Assembly: GCA_949288185.1 (NCBI GenBank)
Contig: CASEIZ010000015.1
Location: 1 to 64,000 of the forward strand
Length of the DNA stretch: 64,000 nt
DNA from: an uncultured Eubacteriales bacterium
Lineage (GTDB): Bacteria; Bacillota; Clostridia; TANB77; CAG-508
Direction of reading: 5' to 3'
The notes beneath the pieces were generated by a model that was not told where the DNA came from, did no database searches, and saw only the letters and a program-made list of their open reading frames with translations. Positions 56,837 through 63,364 of the stretch are shown one piece after another. Every line of letters starts with the position of its first letter. The first letter of the stretch is position 1. The position numbers were made by a program, and so were the translations under genes.

Positions 56837-56867
56837 TGTCGCACAGACAAACGAACCTAATGCGACA
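56837..56867 (+). repeat. TGTCGCA-type palindromic repeat before the AlkD-like gene
   Basis: Begins TGTCGCACAGACAAACGAAC and ends AATGCGACA, identical in its core to the copies at 17616 and 17657. Lies 32 bases before the start codon. Confidence 0.88.
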
Positions 56868-56899
56868 TATCCTCAAAAGGACAAAAGGAGAAGGTATAG

Positions 56900-57595
56900 A
56901 TGAAACAAAAAATAAAGCAAGAATTAAAGCAATTAGCAGATGAAAAATATAAAGAATTTCATAAAGGTTTATGTCCTGGTACAGAAAATATATTAGGGGT
57001 AAGAGTGCCTGTTCTTAGAGAGTATGCGAAAAAATTATCCAAAGAATATGACATTCGAGAATTATTAAATGATATAGATAATGAGTATTATGAAGAAATC
57101 ATGTTACAAGGAATGCTAATTGGGTTAGAAAAAGCAAAAGATAATGATATAGAAAATATATTAAAAGATATAGAAGAATTTGTGCCTAAAATTGATAATT
57201 GGGCAATTTGCGATGTGTTTTGTGCAGGTTTAAAAATAACAAAACAACATCTAATAGAAATATGGGAATTCATACAAAAATATCTAGTATCAGATAAAGA
57301 GTTTGAAATTCGATTTGGTGTGGTGATGATATTAGATTATTATATAACAGAAGAATATCTGGGAAAAAATTTTGCCATATTTAATCATATAAAAAGTAAT
57401 CAATACTATGTTCAGATGGCGGTAGCATGGGCGATTTCTATTTGTTTAATTAAATTTTATGACAAAACAATAGAATATCTAGAACAGGCGAAAATAGATA
57501 AATTTACATATAATAAAGCCATACAAAAAGCAATAGAATCTTATCGAATATCAGATGAACAAAAAACAGAATTAAGAAAAATGAAAAAAATGTAA
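56900..57595 (+). CDS. DNA alkylation repair protein, AlkD-like HEAT-repeat glycosylase
   Basis: 231 residues, all-helical. LCPGTENILGVRVPVLREYA and AKKLSKEYDIRELL, then IDNWAICDVFCAGLKI and RFGVVMILDYYITEEYLGK are the AlkD family pattern; VQMAVAWAISICLIKF completes it. AlkD excises alkylated purines without base flipping. Ribosome site AAAAGGAGAAGG. Monocistronic, with a palindrome just upstream. Confidence 0.88.
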   Translation: MKQKIKQELKQLADEKYKEFHKGLCPGTENILGVRVPVLREYAKKLSKEYDIRELLNDIDNEYYEEIMLQGMLIGLEKAKDNDIENILKDIEEFVPKIDNWAICDVFCAGLKITKQHLIEIWEFIQKYLVSDKEFEIRFGVVMILDYYITEEYLGKNFAIFNHIKSNQYYVQMAVAWAISICLIKFYDKTIEYLEQAKIDKFTYNKAIQKAIESYRISDEQKTELRKMKKM

Positions 57596-57722
57596 AATTA
57601 TATTTGATAAATATTTTTTTTATGTTATATTAATAAGGAAAGCTTGTATAACTTAGTGAAAAAATTTTATACACAGATGTATAAGAAATATAAAAATAAA
57701 AAGAAGTACAAAGGAGAGAAGA

Positions 57723-59450
57723 ATGGGAAAAGGAAGAAGAGAATTAGGAAAAGAAGCAAAAAGAATGTCATATGGAGATGTAGATAAAAAGAAAAAAATC
57801 ATTATTAGAACCGGAATTATGATAGTAGCTATTATTGTATTATTTTTAATTGCCATGATAGCAAATAACTATATCATTTTAGACAATAATACAACAACCA
57901 ATTTAATTATTAACAATAGAAATGTAACATCAGATTTACGAAATGATATCATACAAGAAGATGGTGTTATATATTTATCAGAAGATGATATTGCGAATTT
58001 CTTTGACAAACATATTTATTTAGAAGAAGAAAATAATAGAATTATTACGACTTATAATACAAAAATAGCAGAGGTCAGTTTAGAAGAAAATGTGATGGAT
58101 GTTAATGGAGAAGAAAAGACGATATCTGCACATGCTATTGAAAGAGATGGTGTGATTTATATACCAATTTCAGAAATGACAGAAGTATATGATATAGAAA
58201 TTGGAAATATAGAAGAGACTAAAGTAATTACAATGGATTCATTAGACAGAGAGCAAAAGAAAGCAACCGTTGCGTCTAGTGTAGCAGTAAAATCCTCAAC
58301 GAATTTTATAGCAAAAACAGTAGATAGAATAGCAAAAGGGGATTCTGTTATTGTTATATCTTCTGATGGAGGTTATTCTAAAGTTAGAACAGAAAATGGA
58401 AAACTAGGCTATGTGAAGACTAATAAACTAGAAAATGAATCTGTTGTTAGAGAAGCGATTCCGGAAGAAAAGCAAATTGAAGGAAAGATCAACATGACAT
58501 GGGATTACTATTCAGAAGTAGCAAGTGCACCTGATAGAACAGGAACAACCATAGAAGGTGTCAATGTTGTATCACCATCTTTTTTCTATATAGATGAAGA
58601 TGGAAACTTTAGAGAAAATATAGGAGAAAGTGGAGAAGCCTATATTGATTGGGCACATGGTAATGGCTATAAAGTATGGCCAATGGTTTCTAATGCACCT
58701 GCAGCACATGAAAGTTTAGAGATTACCTCAGAAATTATGAATAGCTATGAAAATAGAAAAGAATTAATTGAACAAATTGTTGATGCATGTGTTACATATG
58801 ACTTAGATGGAATTAATATAGATTTTGAAAATATGAAACAAGAAGATATTGATTTATATTCAAGATTTATTATAGAATTAACACCAAGATTAGATGACAT
58901 GGGAAAAGTAGTATCAGTAGATGTAACTGCACCAGATGGTGGTGAAACATGGTCAATGTGTTTTGATAGAAATGTCATTGGAGATGTAGCAGATTATATT
59001 GTATTTATGGCATATGACCAAAATGGTATATCTAGTACAACAGCAGGAACAAATGCAGGATATAATTGGATAGAATTAAACTTAGTGAAATTCTTACAAA
59101 CAGAAGAAATAGACTCAGACAAACTAGTATTAGGAATACCATTCTATACAAGATTATGGATAGAAGATGCTAATGGAGATATTGTAAGAAATCCAACAGT
59201 GAATATGGAAGATATTGAAGACGTTTTACCAGATGATGTTCAAAAAACATGGGATGATGAATTGAAGCAATACTATGTAGAATATCAAGATGGAGAATAT
59301 ACAAGAAAGATGTGGATAGAAGATGTAGAATCTTTAAAGGCAAAAGTATCATTAGTTAATGAAAATAATTTAGCAGGCGTTGCTTCTTGGCAATATGGAA
59401 TGGAAACAGATGATGTATGGCAAATGCTAAAAGAAGAACTTGAACAATAG
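57723..59450 (+). CDS. Glycoside hydrolase family 18 protein with stalk-like and SH3b domains
   Basis: 575 residues. Basic N-terminus, one membrane helix (about 25-55), copper-amine-oxidase-type stalk domain (about 60-170, VIYLSEDDIANFFDKHIYLE), SH3b domain (about 178-240, VKSSTNFIAKTVDRIAKGDS), then GH18: GVNVVSPSFFYIDEDGNF and DLDGINIDFENMKQEDIDLY, where the DxxDxDxE motif with catalytic Glu is intact, ending VASWQYGMETDDVWQM. This arrangement resembles YdhD/YaaH-type spore and cell-wall lytic proteins; it likely acts on peptidoglycan at the cell surface. Confidence 0.9.
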   Translation: MGKGRRELGKEAKRMSYGDVDKKKKIIIRTGIMIVAIIVLFLIAMIANNYIILDNNTTTNLIINNRNVTSDLRNDIIQEDGVIYLSEDDIANFFDKHIYLEEENNRIITTYNTKIAEVSLEENVMDVNGEEKTISAHAIERDGVIYIPISEMTEVYDIEIGNIEETKVITMDSLDREQKKATVASSVAVKSSTNFIAKTVDRIAKGDSVIVISSDGGYSKVRTENGKLGYVKTNKLENESVVREAIPEEKQIEGKINMTWDYYSEVASAPDRTGTTIEGVNVVSPSFFYIDEDGNFRENIGESGEAYIDWAHGNGYKVWPMVSNAPAAHESLEITSEIMNSYENRKELIEQIVDACVTYDLDGINIDFENMKQEDIDLYSRFIIELTPRLDDMGKVVSVDVTAPDGGETWSMCFDRNVIGDVADYIVFMAYDQNGISSTTAGTNAGYNWIELNLVKFLQTEEIDSDKLVLGIPFYTRLWIEDANGDIVRNPTVNMEDIEDVLPDDVQKTWDDELKQYYVEYQDGEYTRKMWIEDVESLKAKVSLVNENNLAGVASWQYGMETDDVWQMLKEELEQ

Positions 59451-59451
59451 G

Positions 59452-59500
59452 GACGTGCCAAATCGTTCAATTTTTGAACGATTTAACCTGTCCCCAATTG
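59452..59500. repeat. Terminator-like palindrome with GGGACGTGCC motif
   Basis: Hairpin AAATCGTTCAA TTT TTGAACGATTT (59460-59484) follows GGGACGTGCC and precedes CCTGTCCCC. GGACGTGCCAAATCGTTC is the complement (one mismatch) of 6323-6340. Confidence 0.8.
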
Positions 59501-59622
59501 AACCAAAGGGACAGACCTTAATAACTTTATTTTTAAGGATGTCTCTTTTGCTATATATAATATTATTTGAATGGTGGTGATACAATTTTTAGAAAATTGA
59601 CATGAAAAGCAGTATAAAATCC

Positions 59623-59650
59623 TTGACAACAGTGATTTCAATGGTATAAT
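59623..59650 (+). promoter_or_regulatory. sigH promoter
   Basis: TTGACA (59623-59628), 16-base spacer, TATAAT (59645-59650); ATG follows 35 bases on after GGAGGGA. Confidence 0.75.
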
Positions 59651-59685
59651 ACTAATAAAGTGACACTTTGGAGGGATTTTGACGA

Positions 59686-60333
59686 ATGCAAAAGGAAAAT
59701 GTATTTTTTTCTGTAGATAAATTTGATGGAATGACAGATGAACAAATTGTATTAGAAGTACAAAAAGGTGATAAACAAGCATTATCATATTTAATGAATA
59801 AGTACAAAGAACTAGTAAATATAAAAGTTAGTAAATACTTTATGGTTGGAGCAGAAAGAGATGATATTGTTCAAGAAGGCTTAATAGGATTGTTTAAAGC
59901 AATCAAAATGTTTAAAAAAGATAAAAACAATAGTTTTAAATCATTTGCGAATATGTGTATAGAAAGACAATTAATTACGGCGATAAAATCTTCAACAAGA
60001 CAAAAACATATGCCATTAAATTCTTATTTATCATTAAATGCTTCTGCATATGATAATGAAGAAGAAAATGGAATAGAATTAATTAATACATTAGACAATA
60101 AAATGGTAGAAGACCCATTAGAAACAGTCATGAAAAAAGAATATTATAAACAGATTGAAAGTTCAATAGAAAAATCATTAAGTACGTTTGAAAAACAAGT
60201 GTTAGATGGATATGTAAAAGGGTATAGTTATGTAACAATTGCTAAAAAATTAGATTCACCTGTAAAATCAGTGGATAATGCGATACAAAGAATTCGAAAA
60301 AAAGCAATTAAAAATATGTTAAATGAAATTTAA
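59686..60333 (+). CDS. sigH: RNA polymerase sigma-H factor (early sporulation/stationary phase)
   Basis: 215 residues, standard for Spo0H. Region 2: QGDKQ-like VQKGDKQALSYLMNKYKELV, DDIVQEGLIGLFKAIKMFKK, SFKSFANMCIERQLITAIKS; linker STRQKHMPLNSYLSL is diagnostic of sigma-H; region 4: FEKQVLDGYVKGYSYVTIAK. Directs early sporulation genes, often including the spoIIA operon. Followed immediately by repeat F. Confidence 0.95.
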   Translation: MQKENVFFSVDKFDGMTDEQIVLEVQKGDKQALSYLMNKYKELVNIKVSKYFMVGAERDDIVQEGLIGLFKAIKMFKKDKNNSFKSFANMCIERQLITAIKSSTRQKHMPLNSYLSLNASAYDNEEENGIELINTLDNKMVEDPLETVMKKEYYKQIESSIEKSLSTFEKQVLDGYVKGYSYVTIAKKLDSPVKSVDNAIQRIRKKAIKNMLNEI

Positions 60334-60340
60334 GGAAAAT

Positions 60341-60645
60341 CGGGAAATTGGGGACGGACTCATTTTTCCCTTTTTCGAATTTTATTAGAATAAAAAATAT
60401 AGAATATAAAAAAATGAAACGATTTTGCGTATCTAAATTTGAAATTAGAAATTGTTAAAGAAAAAAATGAGGAATGTTCATTTGGCTTTGTATTACAAAG
60501 CCATAATGAAAGAGGCTCCATTTTTTTCTTTTAAAATTTCTATGAAAATTTAGCTTATACAAAATTGTGTAATGACTTTATATTCTATATTTTTTATATT
60601 TTCTAATTTAAAAAAGGGAAAAATGAGTCCGTCCCCAATTTCCCG
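60341..60645. repeat. Large nested inverted repeat F (about 305 bp)
   Basis: Outer arms 60341-60376 and 60610-60645 contain GGGGACGGACTCATTTTTCC, the same ends as repeat E. Inner arms share AATATAGAATATAAA, ACGATTTTG and AGAAATT segments with repeat E at high identity. The small centre has GAGGAATGTTCA, GGCTTTGTATTACAAAGCC and AATGAAAGAGGCTCC, matching motifs in E and G. No gene seen. Confidence 0.92.
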
Positions 60646-60669
60646 ATCCGTCCTCAATTTCCCTTTTTC

Positions 60670-60715
60670 TGGGGCTTCTAACGGGAATTGAACCCGTGAC
60701 CTCAGCCTTACCAAG
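60670..60715 (-). tRNA. 3' half of a tRNA-Thr(GGT) gene left at an integration site (att)
   Basis: Read on the minus strand: anticodon loop TTGGTAA (GGT), 3' anticodon stem GGCTG, variable loop AGGTC, T arm ACGGG TTCAATT CCCGT, acceptor TAGAAGC, discriminator C, then CCA. The 5' partner of the anticodon stem (CAGCC), the D arm and the 5' acceptor strand are missing: sequence changes abruptly to GAATAA at 60715. This is the footprint of integration at the anticodon loop, leaving the displaced tRNA 3' end. Confidence 0.85.
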
Positions 60716-61146
60716 AATAAGGTGCGAGTGATATGTATAAATAAAAAATGATATGTATAGTTACGGAATACATTGAAAAATGAGGGATAAATCAAACATT
60801 AAAAAATTCTAATTTATAATTATGATTTTAGAAAAAGAATTTTTTTAGAAATTTTTTAGAAAAGTATAACAGGTATATCTATTATGAAAAATAATAAAAA
60901 TAGAGATATTATATTGTATAAATAATGTAATATATGTAATTTTATATATGAAATATAAAGAAACAATATAAAAAGAATAATTACAACAATATGTAATTTA
61001 TTACAAAAATAATGTAATAAAAGTAAAATACTTAACTATAAATGCTAGTTAAGTATTTTTTGTTGGAAAGTAATATATTTTTTATATATTATTTTAGGAT
61101 AATTAATATATAAAATTAAGATAATGGAAGAAAGGAGAATTAGAAA
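60716..61146. other. 430-base AT-rich region at the element end
   Basis: No credible gene. Contains many ATGTAAT/ATTACA-type short motifs (60930-61020: TAATATATGTAATTT, CAATATGTAATTTATTACA), which could be integrase/excisionase arm sites, and a terminator at 61027-61060. Confidence 0.5.
61027..61060. terminator. Terminator in the element's left end
   Basis: AATACTTAACT ATAAATGCT AGTTAAGTATT followed by TTTT. Confidence 0.8.
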
Positions 61147-61314
61147 ATGTCAATTTATACAATTAATGAATTAGTACCAGTATTAAAAAGAGGTTATAAA
61201 ACTATTTTAAAATATGTAAAAGAAGGAAAATTACCTTCAAGTAGAGTAAACGGAAGATACTTAATAACAGATGAGGATATAAAAATTTTTTTAGAAGAAA
61301 ATAAATATACTTAA
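61147..61314 (+). CDS. Excisionase-like helix-turn-helix protein
   Basis: 55 residues: MSIYTINELVPVLKRGYKTI, LKYVKEGKLPSSRVNGRYLI, then TDEDIKIFLEENKYT. This is the compact winged-HTH (HTH_17/MerR-like, excisionase) pattern: Y-T-I-x-E-L...I-x-x-G-K-L-P...R-Y-L-I. It is the first gene after the attachment site, where an Xis is expected. Ribosome site AAAGGAG, 8 bases before ATG. Too short for many gene finders. Confidence 0.75.
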   Translation: MSIYTINELVPVLKRGYKTILKYVKEGKLPSSRVNGRYLITDEDIKIFLEENKYT

Positions 61315-61598
61315 AATTTTATATAAGTTTTAAACATACTATATATATCTTAATTATCAGAATGACATCAGATGAAATTTTATACTTAATTAAATAAATT
61401 ATATATCTATGATATAAAAATGTATCAGATTTTATTGTGAAATTGTTTTAAAACAGACTATTTACAAAGATGAAATGATGTTTTAATATATAAATTAAAC
61501 AAATGAAAAATGTTTATTTGTCAGACATTTGGAGAATTTATTTTATTATTTTGATAAATTCTCTACCCTCATTTTATTTTAGAAAGTAGGTGTTATAA

Positions 61599-61640
61599 AT
61601 GAAGATACATTTTTATAATTTAATTTTAAATAGTTCGTGA
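61599..61640 (+). CDS. Candidate leader peptide, 13 aa
   Basis: MKIHFYNLILNSS, preceded by AAGTAGGTG 8 bases before the ATG. The stop codon TGA ends at the first base of the following hairpin. Such a layout is typical of translation-controlled attenuators. Confidence 0.45.
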   Translation: MKIHFYNLILNSS

Positions 61641-61668
61641 ACTCTCTATTGTTAAGCAGTAGAGAGTT
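61640..61668 (+). terminator. Attenuator-like terminator hairpin
   Basis: AACTCTCTA ... TAGAGAGTT with a 11-base loop, followed by TTATTTTT, 21 bases before the next gene. Confidence 0.75.
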
Positions 61669-61689
61669 TTATTTTTGAAAGGAATAGTT

Positions 61690-61857
61690 ATGAAAGTAAA
61701 AAATTACAGATTTAATAAATTGATTTGTCCAATATGTAATGAAAAAATAAAAGGACCACCAGCTTTATCAAGAATAGATAATAAGACAAAAATATGTAGT
61801 AAATGTGGAATATTACAAGCATTAGAAGATTTTATAAAATACAAAAAGGAGAATTAA
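61690..61857 (+). CDS. Small zinc-ribbon protein of mobile elements
   Basis: 55 residues: MKVKNYRFNKLICPICNEKI, then GPPALSRIDNKTKICSKCGI. Two CxxC pairs 24 residues apart form a zinc ribbon. Pattern xPALSRxDNxTxICxxCG is common in small proteins of Firmicutes phages and ICEs; no biochemical function is known. Start 61690 after GAAAGGAATAG. Confidence 0.75.
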   Translation: MKVKNYRFNKLICPICNEKIKGPPALSRIDNKTKICSKCGILQALEDFIKYKKEN

Positions 61858-61859
61858 AA

Positions 61860-62027
61860 ATGTTTTTTAAAAAAGGAGAGGTAAAACCGTACTTGTTAAA
61901 GAATGTTGTACATTTTGGAAAAATCTTAAAAATTAATGAAAATGAACAAACATATACAATAGAAGATATATTGACAAAAGAAATAAATATTATTAATGAA
62001 GAGTATGTTTTTTTAGGAGATGATTAA
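61860..62027 (+). CDS. Hypothetical small protein, 55 aa
   Basis: MFFKKGEVKPYLLKNVVHFG, likely a small beta-rich domain (KILKINENEQTYTIEDILTK). Not recognised. Start chosen by AAAAAGGAGAA. It follows the zinc-ribbon stop by 2 bases and overlaps the next frame, so it is part of a small operon 61690-63014. Confidence 0.6.
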   Translation: MFFKKGEVKPYLLKNVVHFGKILKINENEQTYTIEDILTKEINIINEEYVFLGDD

Positions 62028-62046
62028 TTTAGTGGGAGATGAGGAT

Positions 62047-62457
62047 ATGGAATTAGAAAAAGCAAGTAAAGAAGAAATGTTACAAGAAGTAATAAAAAGA
62101 ATGCAACTATTAAAGTTACACAATAATGTAATAAAGGATTTAAAAAATGACGGAGTATTAAATAAGTCAGAAGGGAGATTAGGTATATTATATTGGCTAG
62201 ATGAAAAAGAACAAACTATGGTAAAAGAATATGAAAAGCAAAGAAATATTTTAGTATATCATATTATAAAAACATATACTTTGGATATGGGAGTAGTATA
62301 TGATTTATTATTTGTTACAGATGAAAAAGAATATTGGAAAGAAGAAAGATTAAGATTAGAATCAGGGTATGTCTTATCGCATAGTATATCACAGTTTTGT
62401 GAAAGTGGAGATATATTTGTAAAAAATAGAAATGGTGGTTTAGTTAGAATTTATTAA
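62047..62457 (+). CDS. DUF6329/DUF6075-like hypothetical protein (element cargo)
   Basis: 136 residues, starts MELEKASKEEMLQEVIKRMQ. LHNNVIKDLKNDGVLNKSEG, GILYWLDEKEQTMVKEYEKQ and the end SGDIFVKNRNGGLVRIY resemble small proteins found in Clostridia prophages and ICEs. I cannot give a firm family name. Start at 62047 after GGGAGATGAGG. Confidence 0.5.
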   Translation: MELEKASKEEMLQEVIKRMQLLKLHNNVIKDLKNDGVLNKSEGRLGILYWLDEKEQTMVKEYEKQRNILVYHIIKTYTLDMGVVYDLLFVTDEKEYWKEERLRLESGYVLSHSISQFCESGDIFVKNRNGGLVRIY

Positions 62458-62519
62458 TGTAATAGTTGAATAATTAAAATTTAATAAGTAGAATAAAAGC
62501 AAAGGAGAGAAAAAAAGAA

Positions 62520-63014
62520 ATGAGAGAAAAAATATTAATTGAAAAAGAAATACTTGAAAGTATTATGAATTGTAATAACGAAATTTTAGAATTATTAAAA
62601 AGTAAAGATTATGTGAATATTGATAAGTACAAAGATATTAATGAAAAATTAGAAGATATTATTAGAAAAGAAAGTTGTATAAATAGGTTTGGAGAAATAT
62701 TTGAAATAAAAAATATAAAAATAGATATAGAAAAATTACCATTATTAAAATTTATACTCCGTGAATTTGGAGAAGATTTATATACACCTTCTAAAGCTAA
62801 TGAAGAACTGAGAAAAGAAAAAATAAAATTAGGAGATGAGCTAGAAAGAACATTTACAGATGAACAAAAAAAGAAATTTATAAAATATTGGGAGCTAGAA
62901 AATGAAATAGCAGAAGAATTAGAAAGCCAATTGTTTATGTATGGTTTTATAATGGCACAAGAATTAAGAAACGAGGTAGGAAATACAAAGACAGATAAAC
63001 TACTAGACCAATAA
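62520..63014 (+). CDS. Hypothetical helical protein (element cargo)
   Basis: 164 residues, almost wholly alpha-helical and charged (starts MREKILIEKEILESIMNCNN; contains ELEDIIRKE-type and ELENEIAEELESQ segments). No known family recognised. Ends at a bidirectional terminator shared with the convergent XRE gene. Ribosome site AAAGGAGAG. Confidence 0.6.
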   Translation: MREKILIEKEILESIMNCNNEILELLKSKDYVNIDKYKDINEKLEDIIRKESCINRFGEIFEIKNIKIDIEKLPLLKFILREFGEDLYTPSKANEELRKEKIKLGDELERTFTDEQKKKFIKYWELENEIAEELESQLFMYGFIMAQELRNEVGNTKTDKLLDQ

Positions 63015-63028
63015 GCTAGTAGTTTATC
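62993..63028. terminator. Bidirectional terminator between cargo operon and XRE gene
   Basis: AGATAAACTACTAG / CTAGTAGTTTATCT, 14-bp perfect stem with loop ACCAATAA; overlaps both stop codons. Confidence 0.88.
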
Positions 63029-63224
63029 TTTGGAACTTAAATAAATCGTTAGGTTCACAATTTAAAATTTCACAAAATTTTTCTATGTTTTCGTACTTTA
63101 TAGATTTAGTTTTATTTTCTACAATATTATTAAAATTTGTGTAACTCATATCTAGTTGATTAAATAACCAATATTTAGTTTTACCTTGTTTTTTTAATAG
63201 TTCAACAACATTTAATTTTAACAT
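63024..63224 (-). CDS. XRE-family helix-turn-helix repressor
   Basis: 66 residues: MLKLNVVELLKKQGKTKYWL, FNQLDMSYTNFNNIVENKTK, SIKYENIEKFCEILNCEPND, ending LFKFQR. This is a complete Cro/C1 HTH domain of the short 'SinR/YozG' type. It faces the PD-(D/E)XK gene with 140 bases between, which contain CTCACGA twice (63280-63301) as possible operators. Likely a regulator of the element or of the adjacent nuclease gene. Confidence 0.85.
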   Translation of the reverse strand: MLKLNVVELLKKQGKTKYWLFNQLDMSYTNFNNIVENKTKSIKYENIEKFCEILNCEPNDLFKFQR

Positions 63225-63279
63225 ATAGACACCTCACAATTCTGTATATATTGTAGAAAAAATCAAATAAAAATATAAC

Positions 63280-63301
63280 TCACGATATAATATCTCACGA
63301 A
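63280..63301. promoter_or_regulatory. Possible operator between XRE and nuclease genes
   Basis: CTCACGATATAATATCTCAC followed by GA: two direct CTCACGA copies flank the dyad GATATAATATC, which also contains TATAAT. Direct repeats over a -10 box suit a small HTH repressor. Confidence 0.4.
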
Positions 63302-63364
63302 AACAGTAGACAAATAAAAATAATAATGATATACTTTCAACAAAAAGAGTTGGAGGTATGTATC

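Larger units (their letters stand above)
61315..61689 (+). other. 375-base region with leader peptide and terminator
   Basis: AT-rich; 61315-61590 shows no clear gene. It contains a 13-codon leader frame at 61599-61640 and an adjacent hairpin 61640-61668 (see separate entries). Confidence 0.55.

Noticed and set aside
60670-60720. Intact tRNA gene
   Set aside because: D arm, 5' acceptor and 5' anticodon stem are absent; only the 3' half pairs correctly, so it is a fragment.
60550-60795. 81-aa minus-strand frame across palindrome F and the tRNA fragment
   Set aside because: Its sequence RSRVQFPLEAPEKG is the well-known spurious translation of a tRNA 3' end; the rest is palindrome.
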